Positions 7,717-16,102 of a stretch of 20,308 nucleotides of DNA are shown piece by piece. This DNA is from Zelonia costaricensis. Taxonomy: Eukaryota; Euglenozoa; Kinetoplastea; Trypanosomatida; Trypanosomatidae. The notes under the pieces were generated by a model. That model made no database searches and was not told the origin of the DNA. It saw nothing but the letters and a program-made list of their open reading frames with translations. Made by a program: the position numbers and the translations under genes. The stretch spans positions 1-20,308 of the forward strand of contig JASAOO010003070.1 of the NCBI GenBank assembly GCA_030849075.1, written 5' to 3'. How positions within the stretch are numbered: position 1 is the first letter of the stretch; the number at the start of each line of letters is the position of its first letter.

Positions 7717-8148
7717 ATGCACCTCAATGTGGCCAAGATGCAGCCGGAGACGGGCTACAGCTTTGTCAAGCGGTGCAGCATCGCGACTTTCTCCTTCTGC
7801 ATCATCTACGCCACCGGCATGATGCAGGAGTGCCTGAAGGCGGAGCGGACGTACAACCTTTTCCTCTACCCCTCCCTGCTGCTCATCGCCGCCTTCTTCG
7901 CCATGTGGGGCTACTCGGCGCGCTACAAGGTCCCGCAGGACCCGCAGTGGTACCGCCACCACGAGTTCTACATGGTCGTCGCCGCCATCTGCATCTCGTT
8001 CGGCCCGTGCATGCTGGTCGTCGCCATCTACCCCATTTATCGCATGTGGAGCTGCGCCATCGTGTTTCTCTGGGTCGTCCTCATTGGCAACGTCAACGGC
8101 GCCGTCACGTACATCACAAACCACCTCAACAAGCAGAAGTCTTCGTAG
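7717..8148 (+). CDS. Small four-helix membrane protein, possibly TMEM128-like
   Basis: The 143-residue protein has four hydrophobic stretches at about 19-36, 48-66, 84-104 and 110-132, separated by short polar loops, with a Lys/Asn-rich C-terminal tail. The loop between helices 2 and 3 is charged and aromatic (about 67-83). Loop lengths, overall size, and a tryptophan-serine pair opening the fourth helix resemble the TMEM128 family of endomembrane proteins, but the match is by eye and weak; treat the family name as a suggestion. There is no cleavable signal peptide. The start at 7717 is the first ATG after either candidate acceptor; a second in-frame ATG lies at codon 8 (7738). Coding status is well supported by a clean open frame with GC-rich third positions and consistent hydrophobic helices. 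Confidence 0.85.
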   Translation: MHLNVAKMQPETGYSFVKRCSIATFSFCIIYATGMMQECLKAERTYNLFLYPSLLLIAAFFAMWGYSARYKVPQDPQWYRHHEFYMVVAAICISFGPCMLVVAIYPIYRMWSCAIVFLWVVLIGNVNGAVTYITNHLNKQKSS

Positions 8149-9225
8149 CGGCGCGTCGGCCTCGGGCGTCGTCTAAGCGAGGGAGGGAGTGGGTTGGGCC
8201 GCGACACGGCAACACCCACACGCACATCCTCGTCTTGCTCTTCTCTCACTGCCTCCCGTCCCCCGTGCGCTGCCCGAGTTTCTCCCCCCCCCCCCTCCCT
8301 TTGCTGTTGCACGTCCGCGCCTTTCCACGAGGAGGCGTCTTCCCTTCGCGTTTCTCTCGTGCTCATTTGGCGTTTTTCTTTCTGCTTTTGTTGCGGAGTC
8401 CTTTGAGGGCGGTTGACGGCGATGCAGTCCCGCCGCGCCCGCTCTCTTCCTCACACCGCCACGCCTTGCTTTCCATGTGAGCTCTGCCTCTCGGTGCGAG
8501 TCGGCTCTCGCGCTAGACAGCGAGGGGGGGCACAGGGAAACGTGTGTACAAATAGCAGGATGATGCACCAACGACGCTACGTAAGCGGGTGCTGGCGTGC
8601 CGCCCGTGTTCCCTTGTTCAATCGGCTGTGCACTCTTCGAAGTCTTTCGCAAATGAGGGCTGCGGCTTCCCTCCTGTCCGTCCCGGTTTCTCTTCACTTC
8701 CCCTCTTTCACGCTTGCGATCTCGTTCTTGTTGCTCCCGTGTCTCGATGCGCCTCCTTCTCCTCCTCGTTCATCACCTCTCTCTCTCTCTTCGAGGTGCG
8801 TGTACGCAAGCCTCTCTGATGTGCACAAACCACACGTATTTCCTTTTTGTTTATTTTCCGGTTTTTGGTTTGTCTTCTTGGCCTCGGGTTTGACGTGTAC
8901 GCTGGTCGTCATCTCCGCTCTGGTGCAGACTTGTCCTTCTCTCTCTCTCGTTGCTCTCTTCGCTCTGCGCCTCGGTATCTCGCCTCCGTCCCGCTCGCCG
9001 CTCTCCGAGTCCGTGTTGGTGTTTCTCGCCTTCTCGTGTACTCCTCTCTCCGATCTTGTGTGCACGGCTTTGAGCATTCCTTCATTGCGTGCATGTGAAG
9101 GCCGTCGACCGTGGAGGAGTGCAAAGGGTGCCCCGCCAGGTGTGGTGTGCCGCGCTCGTGAGGTGGCGCGGCGGTGTTTTGTGGCTCCTCATCGTCTTGA
9201 TTTGTGCTTTTTGTTTGTTTGTTTT

Positions 9226-9345
9226 TGTGTGTGTGTGCGTGTTTGCGTGTGCCAGAGCTTCTCTCCGTGCGTGTTCGGCGTGGCTTGGCGCTGGACGCTG
9301 CACGCAGCGCCAACGCACGGACAACACACGCGCACACACACACAC
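9226..9345 (+). repeat. Extended imperfect inverted repeat (RNA hairpin candidate)
   Basis: The centre is a perfect 9-bp inverted repeat, TTGGCGCTG (9285-9293) with CAGCGCCAA (9305-9313), around an 11-nt loop. Further pairs lie outside it: 9279-9280 with 9318-9319, 9271-9275 with 9323-9327, 9267-9270 with 9332-9335, and the (TG)6 run at 9226-9237 opposite the CA run ending at 9345. The pairing is interrupted and asymmetric (about 29 unpaired nt on the left arm). Confidence 0.5.
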
Positions 9346-9604
9346 GCATCCACGTGGGTGTGTCTTCACTTCTGCTCATATGCATCTCCGTTTCGAACTA
9401 AGCCCCACCGCCTTTGTGTCCGTGTCTGGGCTTGTGTCGCCGTGTGTGTTCGTGTGTTTGTGCTGGCTCCCCACGCAGTGCCGTGCGCCGTCCCCCTTTC
9501 CCCTCCCCCCTCCGTCGTGTTTGTTTTTCTGTGGCGACCCGGTGGTGGAGTCTTGCGTTCCCTTTTCCAACTCTCCCAGCCACTCTCTTCACCCGTGAAT
9601 GTTT

Positions 9605-9659
9605 GTGTGTGTGTGTGTGTGTGCCTTCATCACCTGACGCCACACACACACACACACAC
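9605..9659 (+). repeat. Perfect TG/CA inverted repeat, 19-bp hairpin
   Basis: A TG run (9604-9623) faces a CA run (9641-9659) across a 17-nt unique spacer. Bases 9605-9623 pair with 9641-9659 without a mismatch, giving a 19-bp stem in the RNA. Repeat slippage could also form shorter, shifted stems. Confidence 0.8.
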
Positions 9660-10574
9660 TTTCCCTTCCACGTGGAACAGGGGCGAGGATGGGCTCGGCC
9701 TCGGTGCCCCGTCTGTGGCCGGCGCACGGAGAAGGTGCCAGCCACGCACTGAAGCGGCTCACAAAGCTGCGTGCGGGGGGCCGTCTTGGCAGTGGACATT
9801 TGCCGTGTGGATGCCCTTTCCACTCCACCATCCCCTCCTCCTCCTCCCTCCACTTGCTTCGCGCTCTGTCAGGGGTCACGCAGGTTGTATGCCGTCACCT
9901 TCCGTTTCGCCTTTTACTTTTGTGCACTCCCTCCGTGTGTCCACGAGCTGTCCTTATAGTTGTGCCCGCCGTGAGGCGGGTGTGTACGTGCATGCTGTTG
10001 GCTTTGTGTGTGCGTGTGCGTCTGGTCCTTGAAGGGGGCGCCTGGTCCTTGCGCATTCTTGCACTGACGGCTTCGTCGAGTCGAGGTGGCGTAGGTGAGT
10101 CGCGCCCTCCAGCGCTGTGCGTCTAGGCGCGGTCGGCTGCGACGCCGTCTTGCGCCTCTTCTCCTCCCTGTGAAGGTCGGTGATGCTCTTCCCGTTGACA
10201 TCTTCTTCAGTTCGGGCGCACGTGCGCCGACGCCAGCCCACAGCAATCCACGAACACGACACCTGCTCTAGATTCTGTTGAGCGGTCGCGACCGCCTCCC
10301 TAACTGTGCGCCAGCTACGCAGGCTGCACAGCCCCTCTGCCCTGTCGCGCCATGCGAACGCAGAAAGCGCCCGTGCAGCGCGCGCCTTCTCCTCCCCCCC
10401 TCCCCAACCCTCGCACCACCCCTCCCCTCCACTTCTTCGTGCTGCGCACTTCGACTCTGCTCTCTCTCTCTTCCCGCCTCTCACGCCACTCTCACCCCAC
10501 ACGCACGTCAACGCGCAGTCAGCGTCAGGTGGCGCTCCCTCGCTGCGCTTCAGCACCACACGAGGCGAGACGCC

Positions 10575-10622
10575 TTTTTTTTTTTTCTCGTTCCCGACTT
10601 CTCTTGTGCGACCCTCGCAAAG
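10575..10622 (+). promoter_or_regulatory. Poly-T tract and trans-splice acceptor for the ESF1 gene
   Basis: Twelve T (10575-10586) are followed by a C/T-rich stretch with no AG until 10621-10622. The leader would be only 28 nt, without an ATG before 10651. All in-frame ATGs upstream of 10651 lie before this acceptor and are excluded. Confidence 0.7.
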
Positions 10623-10650
10623 GCCTACGCGGTCGCACACCCGGAGAGGC

Positions 10651-12777
10651 ATGAAGACGCTGCAGAGCTCGTCGCGCGGGCGGGGCGGCGGCGGCAACTA
10701 CCGTGGCCGCGGTGGCGGGCGGGGCGGAGCCCGCGGGCGGGGCGGCAACGGAGACCACCGCTTCGCCGCGCGCTTCACCGATCCGCGCTTCGCGGTGTCG
10801 TCGCTGGCAGCCCGCCAGCCCCGCCGTGGCGTCCGCGACGCCGCCGAGCGCGCCGCGCAGGAGGACCCGCGCTTTGCCAAGCACTTTCACCACGCGCCCG
10901 AGGACGAGGAAGTCGACGAGGAGACGCCGTCCGACGTAACGGACAGCGAGACGAGTGCGCACTCGTCGGTCAACAGTGACGGCGGCGACGACGCCGCGTC
11001 ACTGGCACCGGAGGAGGAGGCGGCGCTGGACGACGAGGTCGCCGCGTGGGCCCCTGACGACGTCGAGTTCATCGAGGCGCGCCGCCGCGTGGCCATCGTC
11101 AACTGCGACTGGGACCACGTCCGGGCCGTCGACCTCTACGCGATCCTCTTCCACGCCCTCCCCCTCGGCGGGCAGCTCCTGGACGTCAGCGTGTACATGA
11201 GCGACTTTGGGAAACGCATGATGGAGCACGAGAAGATGCACGGCCCAGACCTGTGGGTGCGCGAGGGGGACACCGAGAGCAGCGCCGACGGCGACGGCAG
11301 TGAGGCGGCGGACGGCGTGGAGATGGTGGAGGAGCTGCCGGACGACGTCTCCGAGGACGCCGTCAGCGAGCCGCGGAGCGACGGGTGGGCCGATGATAAC
11401 CCGAACATGATGACGGAGCAGGGCGAGGACGGCGAGCTCTTCTCCGGTGGCAAGTACCGCCGGTACGAGATGGACCGCATGAAGTACTACTACGCCGTCG
11501 CCACCTTCGACTCGCCCGACACAGCCGCCGCGGTGTACAACGAGCTCGACGGCATGGACATCGAGGCGAGCGGCGTCGTGCTCGACCTGCGCTACATCGA
11601 CGACGACGAGACCTTCGAGCGCCCCGTAAGCCGTGCCGACCGCATTCCGGCCAATTTCAAGCCGCTCGCCTCCTTTAAGATGAGCGCGCTGAGCCAGAGC
11701 AAGTTCCGCATCTCGTGGGACCAGGATGACGTGTTCCGCCACCAGTCGGTGCAGGACGCCTTCACCGGCACTACCGAGGAGGACGACCTCGCCGCCTACC
11801 TCGCCCCGGCTGACTCCGACGATGAGGTGGACGGCGGCCCGCTGGCGCAGGAAAAGAAGACGCGCGAGAAGCGGAGCATCCGGCGCACGTACGCGGCGCT
11901 GCTGGAGGAGGTAGGCGGCATTCCCGACGAGCTCGAGGAGGACGAAGCGGGGGAGGAGGGAGGCGAGCGGAGCGGCGGTGACAGCAGCGAAGACGACGAC
12001 GACGATGACGATGACGACGCCCTCAACCGCTTCAGCGATGTCGAGATGGAAGAGGACGGCGAGGACGAGGAGGGGGACGACGACGACGACGGCGACGAGG
12101 CGGGGATGCCGATGGGGGACATGGAGGCAACCTTCGACATGGACGCGGAGACGAAGGCAGCAGGGCTGCAGCGCGACGCACGGCTCACGCAGAAGATGAA
12201 AGCGGCCGACCTCGCCAAGCAGGCCGAGCTCAAGTACAAGCTGCGTCGCAAGGAGATGAAGAAGTCGAAGAAGGAGATGATGCGTCAGGAGCGCGAGGTG
12301 GAGAAGGCGGCGCAGGCGGCCCACCAAGCCGAGAACCGGCAGAAGCTGAAGGAGCTCATGGGCACCGACGACGACGGCGCCGTGCGGGCCAGCGGGAAGG
12401 AGCGTCGCAAGGCGCACGCAAAGCAGGTGAAGGAGCGCCTGGCAGAGGAGCGGGCCGCAAAGAAGAAGATGCGGGCGGCCAACCAGCTCGGCGTCACGCA
12501 GCAGGTGCAACACACGCGGCGCGCGCAGGAGGCGCAGCAGGCGGTCGACCAGATCGATGACCGCTTCAAGTCCAAGCTCCTGTCCGACCCCCGCTTCCAC
12601 CTAGAAGTGGCGCAGAAGGACAAGCGCGTCGCCGACGATGTGGCGCAGCTCGCCTCCACGGTGGCCAAAGCGCGTCAGGGGAAGCGCGACCGCACGAACG
12701 GTGCCGTGCCGGCAGCGTCCCAGTCCGTAGACGACGCCGTGGACTTCTTCCTTGCTAAGAAGAAGGCGCGCAAGTAG
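10651..12777 (+). CDS. ESF1: ESF1-like nucleolar 18S rRNA processing factor
   Basis: The 708-residue protein has the full ESF1 layout. An Arg/Gly-rich N-terminus (9-33) suits RNA binding and arginine methylation. Two D-P-R-F motifs (44-47, 72-75) are followed by an acidic stretch. The conserved core at about 138-201 contains RRVAIVNCDWDHVRAVDLYA and a V-x-V-Y-x-S-x-F-G segment. A second conserved block at 269-323 has YRRYEMDRMKYYYAVATFDS and LDLRYIDDDETF, and SFKMSALSQSKFRISWD follows at 341-357. A Glu/Asp-rich linker (425-485) includes nine consecutive Asp (448-456). The C-terminal third is a basic helical region ending in a NUC153-type motif with DDRFKSKLLSDPRF (636-649) and a Lys-rich end. 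Yeast Esf1 acts in early pre-rRNA cleavage for the 40S subunit in the nucleolus; the same role is inferred here. The start at 10651 follows from the acceptor at 10621-10622. Confidence 0.92.
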   Translation: MKTLQSSSRGRGGGGNYRGRGGGRGGARGRGGNGDHRFAARFTDPRFAVSSLAARQPRRGVRDAAERAAQEDPRFAKHFHHAPEDEEVDEETPSDVTDSETSAHSSVNSDGGDDAASLAPEEEAALDDEVAAWAPDDVEFIEARRRVAIVNCDWDHVRAVDLYAILFHALPLGGQLLDVSVYMSDFGKRMMEHEKMHGPDLWVREGDTESSADGDGSEAADGVEMVEELPDDVSEDAVSEPRSDGWADDNPNMMTEQGEDGELFSGGKYRRYEMDRMKYYYAVATFDSPDTAAAVYNELDGMDIEASGVVLDLRYIDDDETFERPVSRADRIPANFKPLASFKMSALSQSKFRISWDQDDVFRHQSVQDAFTGTTEEDDLAAYLAPADSDDEVDGGPLAQEKKTREKRSIRRTYAALLEEVGGIPDELEEDEAGEEGGERSGGDSSEDDDDDDDDDALNRFSDVEMEEDGEDEEGDDDDDGDEAGMPMGDMEATFDMDAETKAAGLQRDARLTQKMKAADLAKQAELKYKLRRKEMKKSKKEMMRQEREVEKAAQAAHQAENRQKLKELMGTDDDGAVRASGKERRKAHAKQVKERLAEERAAKKKMRAANQLGVTQQVQHTRRAQEAQQAVDQIDDRFKSKLLSDPRFHLEVAQKDKRVADDVAQLASTVAKARQGKRDRTNGAVPAASQSVDDAVDFFLAKKKARK
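11992..12018 (+). repeat. GAC/GAT repeat encoding nine Asp
   Basis: Nine consecutive Asp codons, GAC with two GAT, encode the acidic run at residues 448-456 of the ESF1-like protein. The tract could vary in length between strains. Confidence 0.85.
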
Positions 12778-13246
12778 GCGGCGGAACAGAGGACGCCTGA
12801 GGGGGGCGAGGGGGGGAGCTCGGTCCCCCCACCCCCTTCCCAACGACTCCGCAACCCTCCCCTACCCCCTCGTGAAAGTGCGTGTGGGCGTGTTCTGCTT
12901 CATTGCCGGTCTGCCGCGAGTCAGCTGCCCACGCTGGGTGGCGTTTCATCCCGGCGTCTCGCTGGCCTCACATCTTTTATAGCCCAGCCTCTGCCATAGC
13001 ATTCGGATAAGTAATGGACAAGGACATGTGCAGGCGTGCAAGCGTGTGTACGTGTCGGTTAATGGGCTTTCTCACCCTCCTCCACACTGCAAGAACAGCC
13101 AAGCTCACGCTCTTTTCTGCGAACTCTCCATGAAAGCTGGAAAGAAGCTCGAAGCATCTTCGCCACGAGCACATCCTGCCTCATAGAGGACGTGCTCGCT
13201 GTGTGGCGAGTCCCCCGGTGAGCCTTGGAAACAACAGGGCTGAGCT

Positions 13247-13260
13247 ACCCCCCCCCCCCC
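13247..13260 (+). repeat. Run of 14 C
   Basis: Fourteen consecutive C in the ESF1/CSN4-like spacer, a likely length-variable homopolymer. Confidence 0.9.
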
Positions 13261-13418
13261 TCTCACCCCCCTTTTCGCCTCGAGGACCGTCAAGGAGAGA
13301 AGAGGGGCTTTGGGTCCTCGTCGCCCATGGACGCGACACACACGGCTGCCGAGGCGGACAATTGTGCTCGCGGTTTCGCCTGGCAGAGAATCGAAGTGGT
13401 GCATAGCCCTCTACGGAT

Positions 13419-13533
13419 GCTTCTCTCTTCTTTTTCCTCCCCCCTCTCCCTTCACGGCCTCACTTTAACGCCTCCCCCCTCCCCCCCCCCGTCTCGACTG
13501 CCGCTTGTGCCCCGGACACGACCCCCTTCCGAG
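13419..13533 (+). promoter_or_regulatory. Long polypyrimidine tract and trans-splice acceptor for the CSN4-like gene
   Basis: About 110 nt of strongly C/T-rich sequence contains no AG until 13532-13533. Later AGs after a second C/T-rich tract (13646-13647, 13679-13680) are alternatives. With any of these the first ATG is 13696; the in-frame ATGs at 13327 and 13417 lie upstream and are excluded. Confidence 0.6.
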
Positions 13534-13695
13534 TTGGTATCCGAGACAGAGCTCCAAGCCCTCGGCGCACTAACAGCTGCGTTGCTGCTGCTGTCGCTGC
13601 TCGCCGTACCGCCCCCCTCAATCCCTCTGCTTCTCATCGCCATACAGACTCTCCTGCTTTGTCTTTCCTTGCTGCTCCAGCTGCAGTGCGTGGCG

Positions 13696-14889
13696 ATGGA
13701 GTCCTCGCCGAGCACCTTCTCGTGGCTCGACGTCGACGCGGCCATCGCTCGTGGCGACGCCAGCATGGCAGCGGCGCTGGCACTCGAGGGACTTCGTGCG
13801 GCACCCTTCGATGGTCGCAAGTCGTTCTTTTCGCAGCTTGCCACCGTGCTGCAGCGCCGCGCCCGTGCCCCTGCGACAGCGCCGTGCGCGGCCGAGACGG
13901 GCGAGGCGCTCTGGGCAATGTCGGAGTTCCGCGCGACGCACGCGTCCACCTCGGCCGTGACCGGCGACGCGCTGCTGCTGGCCGTGTCGCTCGCCGCGGC
14001 GTACGCGACGGTGGGCCAGCACGACAAGGCTCTCGCGCACGACGCGGAGGTGCTGCAGTCGCCCGCGTTCTTCACATACGACGGCCTCACCCCGCTGGAC
14101 CGACTGGCGTGCGTGGCACGCGTGCTACACGCCGCCCGCGTCACCGGCATCACCCGCTGCGCCGACTCCGCGGTCCAGAAGGGCATGTCGCTCTACCACG
14201 TTCTCGCCAACCGCACGCCGCGCAGCGAGGATGCGGCGCACCAGCAGGGCGTGCTGCGCGTATACCTCGCCGAGCTCGGTGCGTACCGGCAGGAGCGGGG
14301 CGACTTCTTGCGCGCCTTCCAGTCCTTCTCCGCCTTGCACGAGTGCAGCGGAGACGCAGAGGCCCTCGAGCGCGCCGCCCTCTGCGCCGTGTGCATCCGA
14401 ACCGGCGAATCGTCGCGGCAAGCTGCGCTGCACAGCGTGCTGCAGCCCAGCCGCGTCCCGCCGCTCCCGCGCGACATGCAGCGGTACGTGCAGATCGCCT
14501 ACAAGGGTCAGGTCTTCGGTGCAGCGGACGTCGAGGGGATGCTGGCGGCTGCGGCACCGCACATGCCAGAGCCCGTCCTGCGCACCGCGCTGCGCGAGCA
14601 CAACATCGTCGTCCTCGCTCGCACATTCGAGTGCGTGCACTGGCGCTCCCTATGCGCGCACATGGAAGAGACGCAGCTGACGGAGGCCGAGCTGTACGAC
14701 TTGCTCGTCTCCATGGCACGCTCCCACCGCGTCGATGCGGCTATCCATCAGGACACGGGGTTTATCGAGTTCAGTGGCGGCAGTGGCGAGAACACGTTTG
14801 CGGCGATCACAGACACGGACGCCTTCAACCGCATTGCAGCGGCAGCCGCGGCGGTTGCCCAGGCCCGCCCTGAGCTGCTGCACGCCTGA
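13696..14889 (+). CDS. CSN4: COP9 signalosome subunit 4-like PCI-domain protein
   Basis: The 397-residue protein is almost entirely helical, as expected for TPR-like repeats followed by a PCI winged helix. Its length is close to that of human CSN4 (about 406). The C-terminal block from about 240 matches CSN4 in order and spacing: RQAALHSVLQ (241-250), a helix with RYVQIAYKGQVFG (263-275), a loop and LRTALREHNIVVLARTF (295-311), a winged helix with LCAHMEETQLTEAELYDLL (319-337), then HQDTGFIEF (351-359). The proteasome lid subunit Rpn5 shares the E-H-N helix, but it is longer and its preceding region differs, so CSN4 is preferred. In the CSN complex this subunit helps hold the Csn5 deneddylase that removes Nedd8 from cullins; this role is inferred from the family. 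The N-terminal half is divergent. The start at 13696 is the first ATG after any candidate acceptor. Confidence 0.8.
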   Translation: MESSPSTFSWLDVDAAIARGDASMAAALALEGLRAAPFDGRKSFFSQLATVLQRRARAPATAPCAAETGEALWAMSEFRATHASTSAVTGDALLLAVSLAAAYATVGQHDKALAHDAEVLQSPAFFTYDGLTPLDRLACVARVLHAARVTGITRCADSAVQKGMSLYHVLANRTPRSEDAAHQQGVLRVYLAELGAYRQERGDFLRAFQSFSALHECSGDAEALERAALCAVCIRTGESSRQAALHSVLQPSRVPPLPRDMQRYVQIAYKGQVFGAADVEGMLAAAAPHMPEPVLRTALREHNIVVLARTFECVHWRSLCAHMEETQLTEAELYDLLVSMARSHRVDAAIHQDTGFIEFSGGSGENTFAAITDTDAFNRIAAAAAAVAQARPELLHA

Positions 14890-15638
14890 CCCTCTCCGGC
14901 TGCTGTGACTGCATTGCCTCTTGTACACGCTGGTGGGGCTCTACGCGTTGGGCACGCATGTGTGCGTGGGTGTGAGTCGATGCACTGCCTATCAGGACCG
15001 CTTTCGTTGTGGTGGCGCTAGGTGCGGCGGTGTGTCGCACGGGCAGAAAAACAAACACAGGAGAGTGCATAGTTGCCGCTGCTGCGCGGAGGTGTATAGC
15101 ATGGCCACGAGGAAGAATCGCGGATGAGCAACGCAGGGTCGCAAGACACCATCGTGAAGGGGACGACACTGCCTCCACTCATTCGCGCGCCTGCTGCGCC
15201 GGTCAAGAACGCTGCATGAGTGGAACTTGCGACCAGCTGGAGGGCAGCGAACGCTGAGGCACACTCTCGCCCTTTAGTAGACGTAGCCTGACGCCATGCA
15301 AAGCCCCAGCGATGACACTAGCGCAGTTTTTCGTTGGCTCGATCGAAGTAGGTACGACTGTGTGCAGCACCACGACTGACACCAGAGTGCCTCCACGCTC
15401 TCCCGCCCCCGCCCCCAACCCGCACGCGCTCCTCTCTTTTGTTTTTCCAAGCGCCTCTCGTAGTAGACATGCTGCGTGCGTCGCGCCACCACATGCCAGA
15501 ACCTTTCTTTCTGCCCCATTCTTCACCGTCTCGTCTCCTTACCTTGGTGTCTGCATTCATTCACGAAAGCGTGGCGGCACCCCTCACACTGCTACTCGTG
15601 TGACACCCCGAGGCGCGATCCACTCTCAGGCACACAAA

Positions 15639-15663
15639 CACACACACACACACACACACACAC
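15639..15663 (+). repeat. (CA)12 microsatellite
   Basis: Twelve CA units plus C are followed by CG alternation (15663-15670). The run is complementary to the TG-rich stretch at 15951-15974, about 290 nt downstream. Confidence 0.9.
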
Positions 15664-15767
15664 GCGCGCGGACGCACCGCGCTTTTACTTACTCCAGAAC
15701 TCGGTACGGGTACGGCGCGCCTCGTCCGAAGTTGGCAGACACGCACTTGTTGCGACGGTGCCGCCCG

Positions 15768-15796
15768 CCCCCCCCCCCCCCACCACCACCACCACC
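15768..15796 (+). repeat. C14 run followed by (ACC)5
   Basis: Fourteen C (15768-15781) run directly into five ACC units (15782-15796). Simple-sequence DNA in spacer. Confidence 0.85.
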
Positions 15797-15914
15797 AACG
15801 CTGTATAGCCGCTCCACCGTACAGGACTGAAAAGGCCCCCCCCCCTCCCCGCCTCTGCACGCCTTCCGTCCCCCTTTTACCTCCCTTTCCGCTTCCCGTG
15901 ATTTCTGCGTCCGC

Positions 15915-15976
15915 TTTTTTTTCTTGCGATCTGGCCGTGTCTGCATGCGCGTGTGTGTGTGTGTGCGTGTGTGTAG
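15915..15976 (+). promoter_or_regulatory. T8 plus TG tract and trans-splice acceptor for the decapeptide-repeat gene
   Basis: Eight T (15915-15922) are followed by a T/G/C-rich stretch and an almost pure GT run (15951-15974, one C interruption) ending in TAG, with AG at 15975-15976. No AG occurs in between. A second AG at 16020-16021 follows another T/C-rich piece. Neither leader contains an ATG before 16103. It is unusual that a GT microsatellite abuts the acceptor. Confidence 0.55.
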
Positions 15977-16102
15977 CGTACGGCGGATTGATTCCTTTCT
16001 TGTGTCCTTGCGCCGGTCCAGCGTCAGTGTCCACCGCGCTGTTCTTCGAGGCCACCCTCCGCATCACCGCGACACCATACACGACTGCGCGTATACACAC
16101 AA

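Larger units (their letters stand above)
8149..10650 (+). other. 2.5-kb intergenic region without a convincing gene
   Basis: This is the longest gene-free stretch in the window. It is rich in T, C and G and poor in A on the + strand, with many TG and CA microsatellites. A frame is open from 8422 to 10032, but its product is Cys/Val/Ser/Leu-rich and in places simply translates TG and CA repeats. Two RNA hairpin candidates (9226-9345 and 9605-9659) lie here. Most of the region is presumably the 3' UTR of the membrane-protein gene plus intergenic spacer; the last part serves the ESF1 gene. Confidence 0.65.
12778..13695 (+). other. Intergenic region between ESF1 and the CSN4-like gene
   Basis: No gene is supported. 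There is a run of 14 C at 13247-13260 and a long pyrimidine tract at 13419-13531. The frame of the CSN4-like gene stays open back to about 13225, but this extension crosses both pyrimidine tracts and lacks motifs; its hydrophobic Leu-rich part (about 13576-13690) is the translation of C/T-rich leader. Confidence 0.7.
14890..16102 (+). other. Intergenic region between CSN4-like gene and the decapeptide-repeat gene
   Basis: No gene is supported. The first 400 nt are mixed in composition and less pyrimidine-biased. From about 15370 the region is C/T-rich with CA repeats (15639-15663), 14 C (15768-15781) followed by ACC units (15782-15796), and 10 C (15836-15845). It ends in the T/TG-rich acceptor of the next gene. 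Confidence 0.7.

Noticed and set aside
9089..9598. Open frame of 169 codons with a hydrophobic Val/Cys/Phe stretch
   Set aside because: It has a non-ATG start and the hydrophobic part is the translation of T-rich and TG-repeat DNA.
10306..10650. In-frame extension of ESF1
   Set aside because: It includes the translated poly-T tract (a run of Phe) and lies upstream of the acceptor except for the last 28 nt.
10999..12600. Minus-strand open frame of 533 codons opposite ESF1
   Set aside because: It is the antisense shadow of a GC-rich gene with acidic and basic runs; the sense strand encodes the conserved ESF1 motifs.
13225..13695. In-frame extension of the CSN4-like protein with a hydrophobic Leu-rich stretch resembling a signal or membrane segment
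   Set aside because: The stretch is C/T-rich leader read in frame; the in-frame ATGs precede the acceptor, and CSN4 proteins have no membrane segment.
13659..14873. Overlapping + strand frame of 404 codons within the CSN4-like gene
   Set aside because: Arg-rich shadow frame; the other frame carries the PCI motifs.
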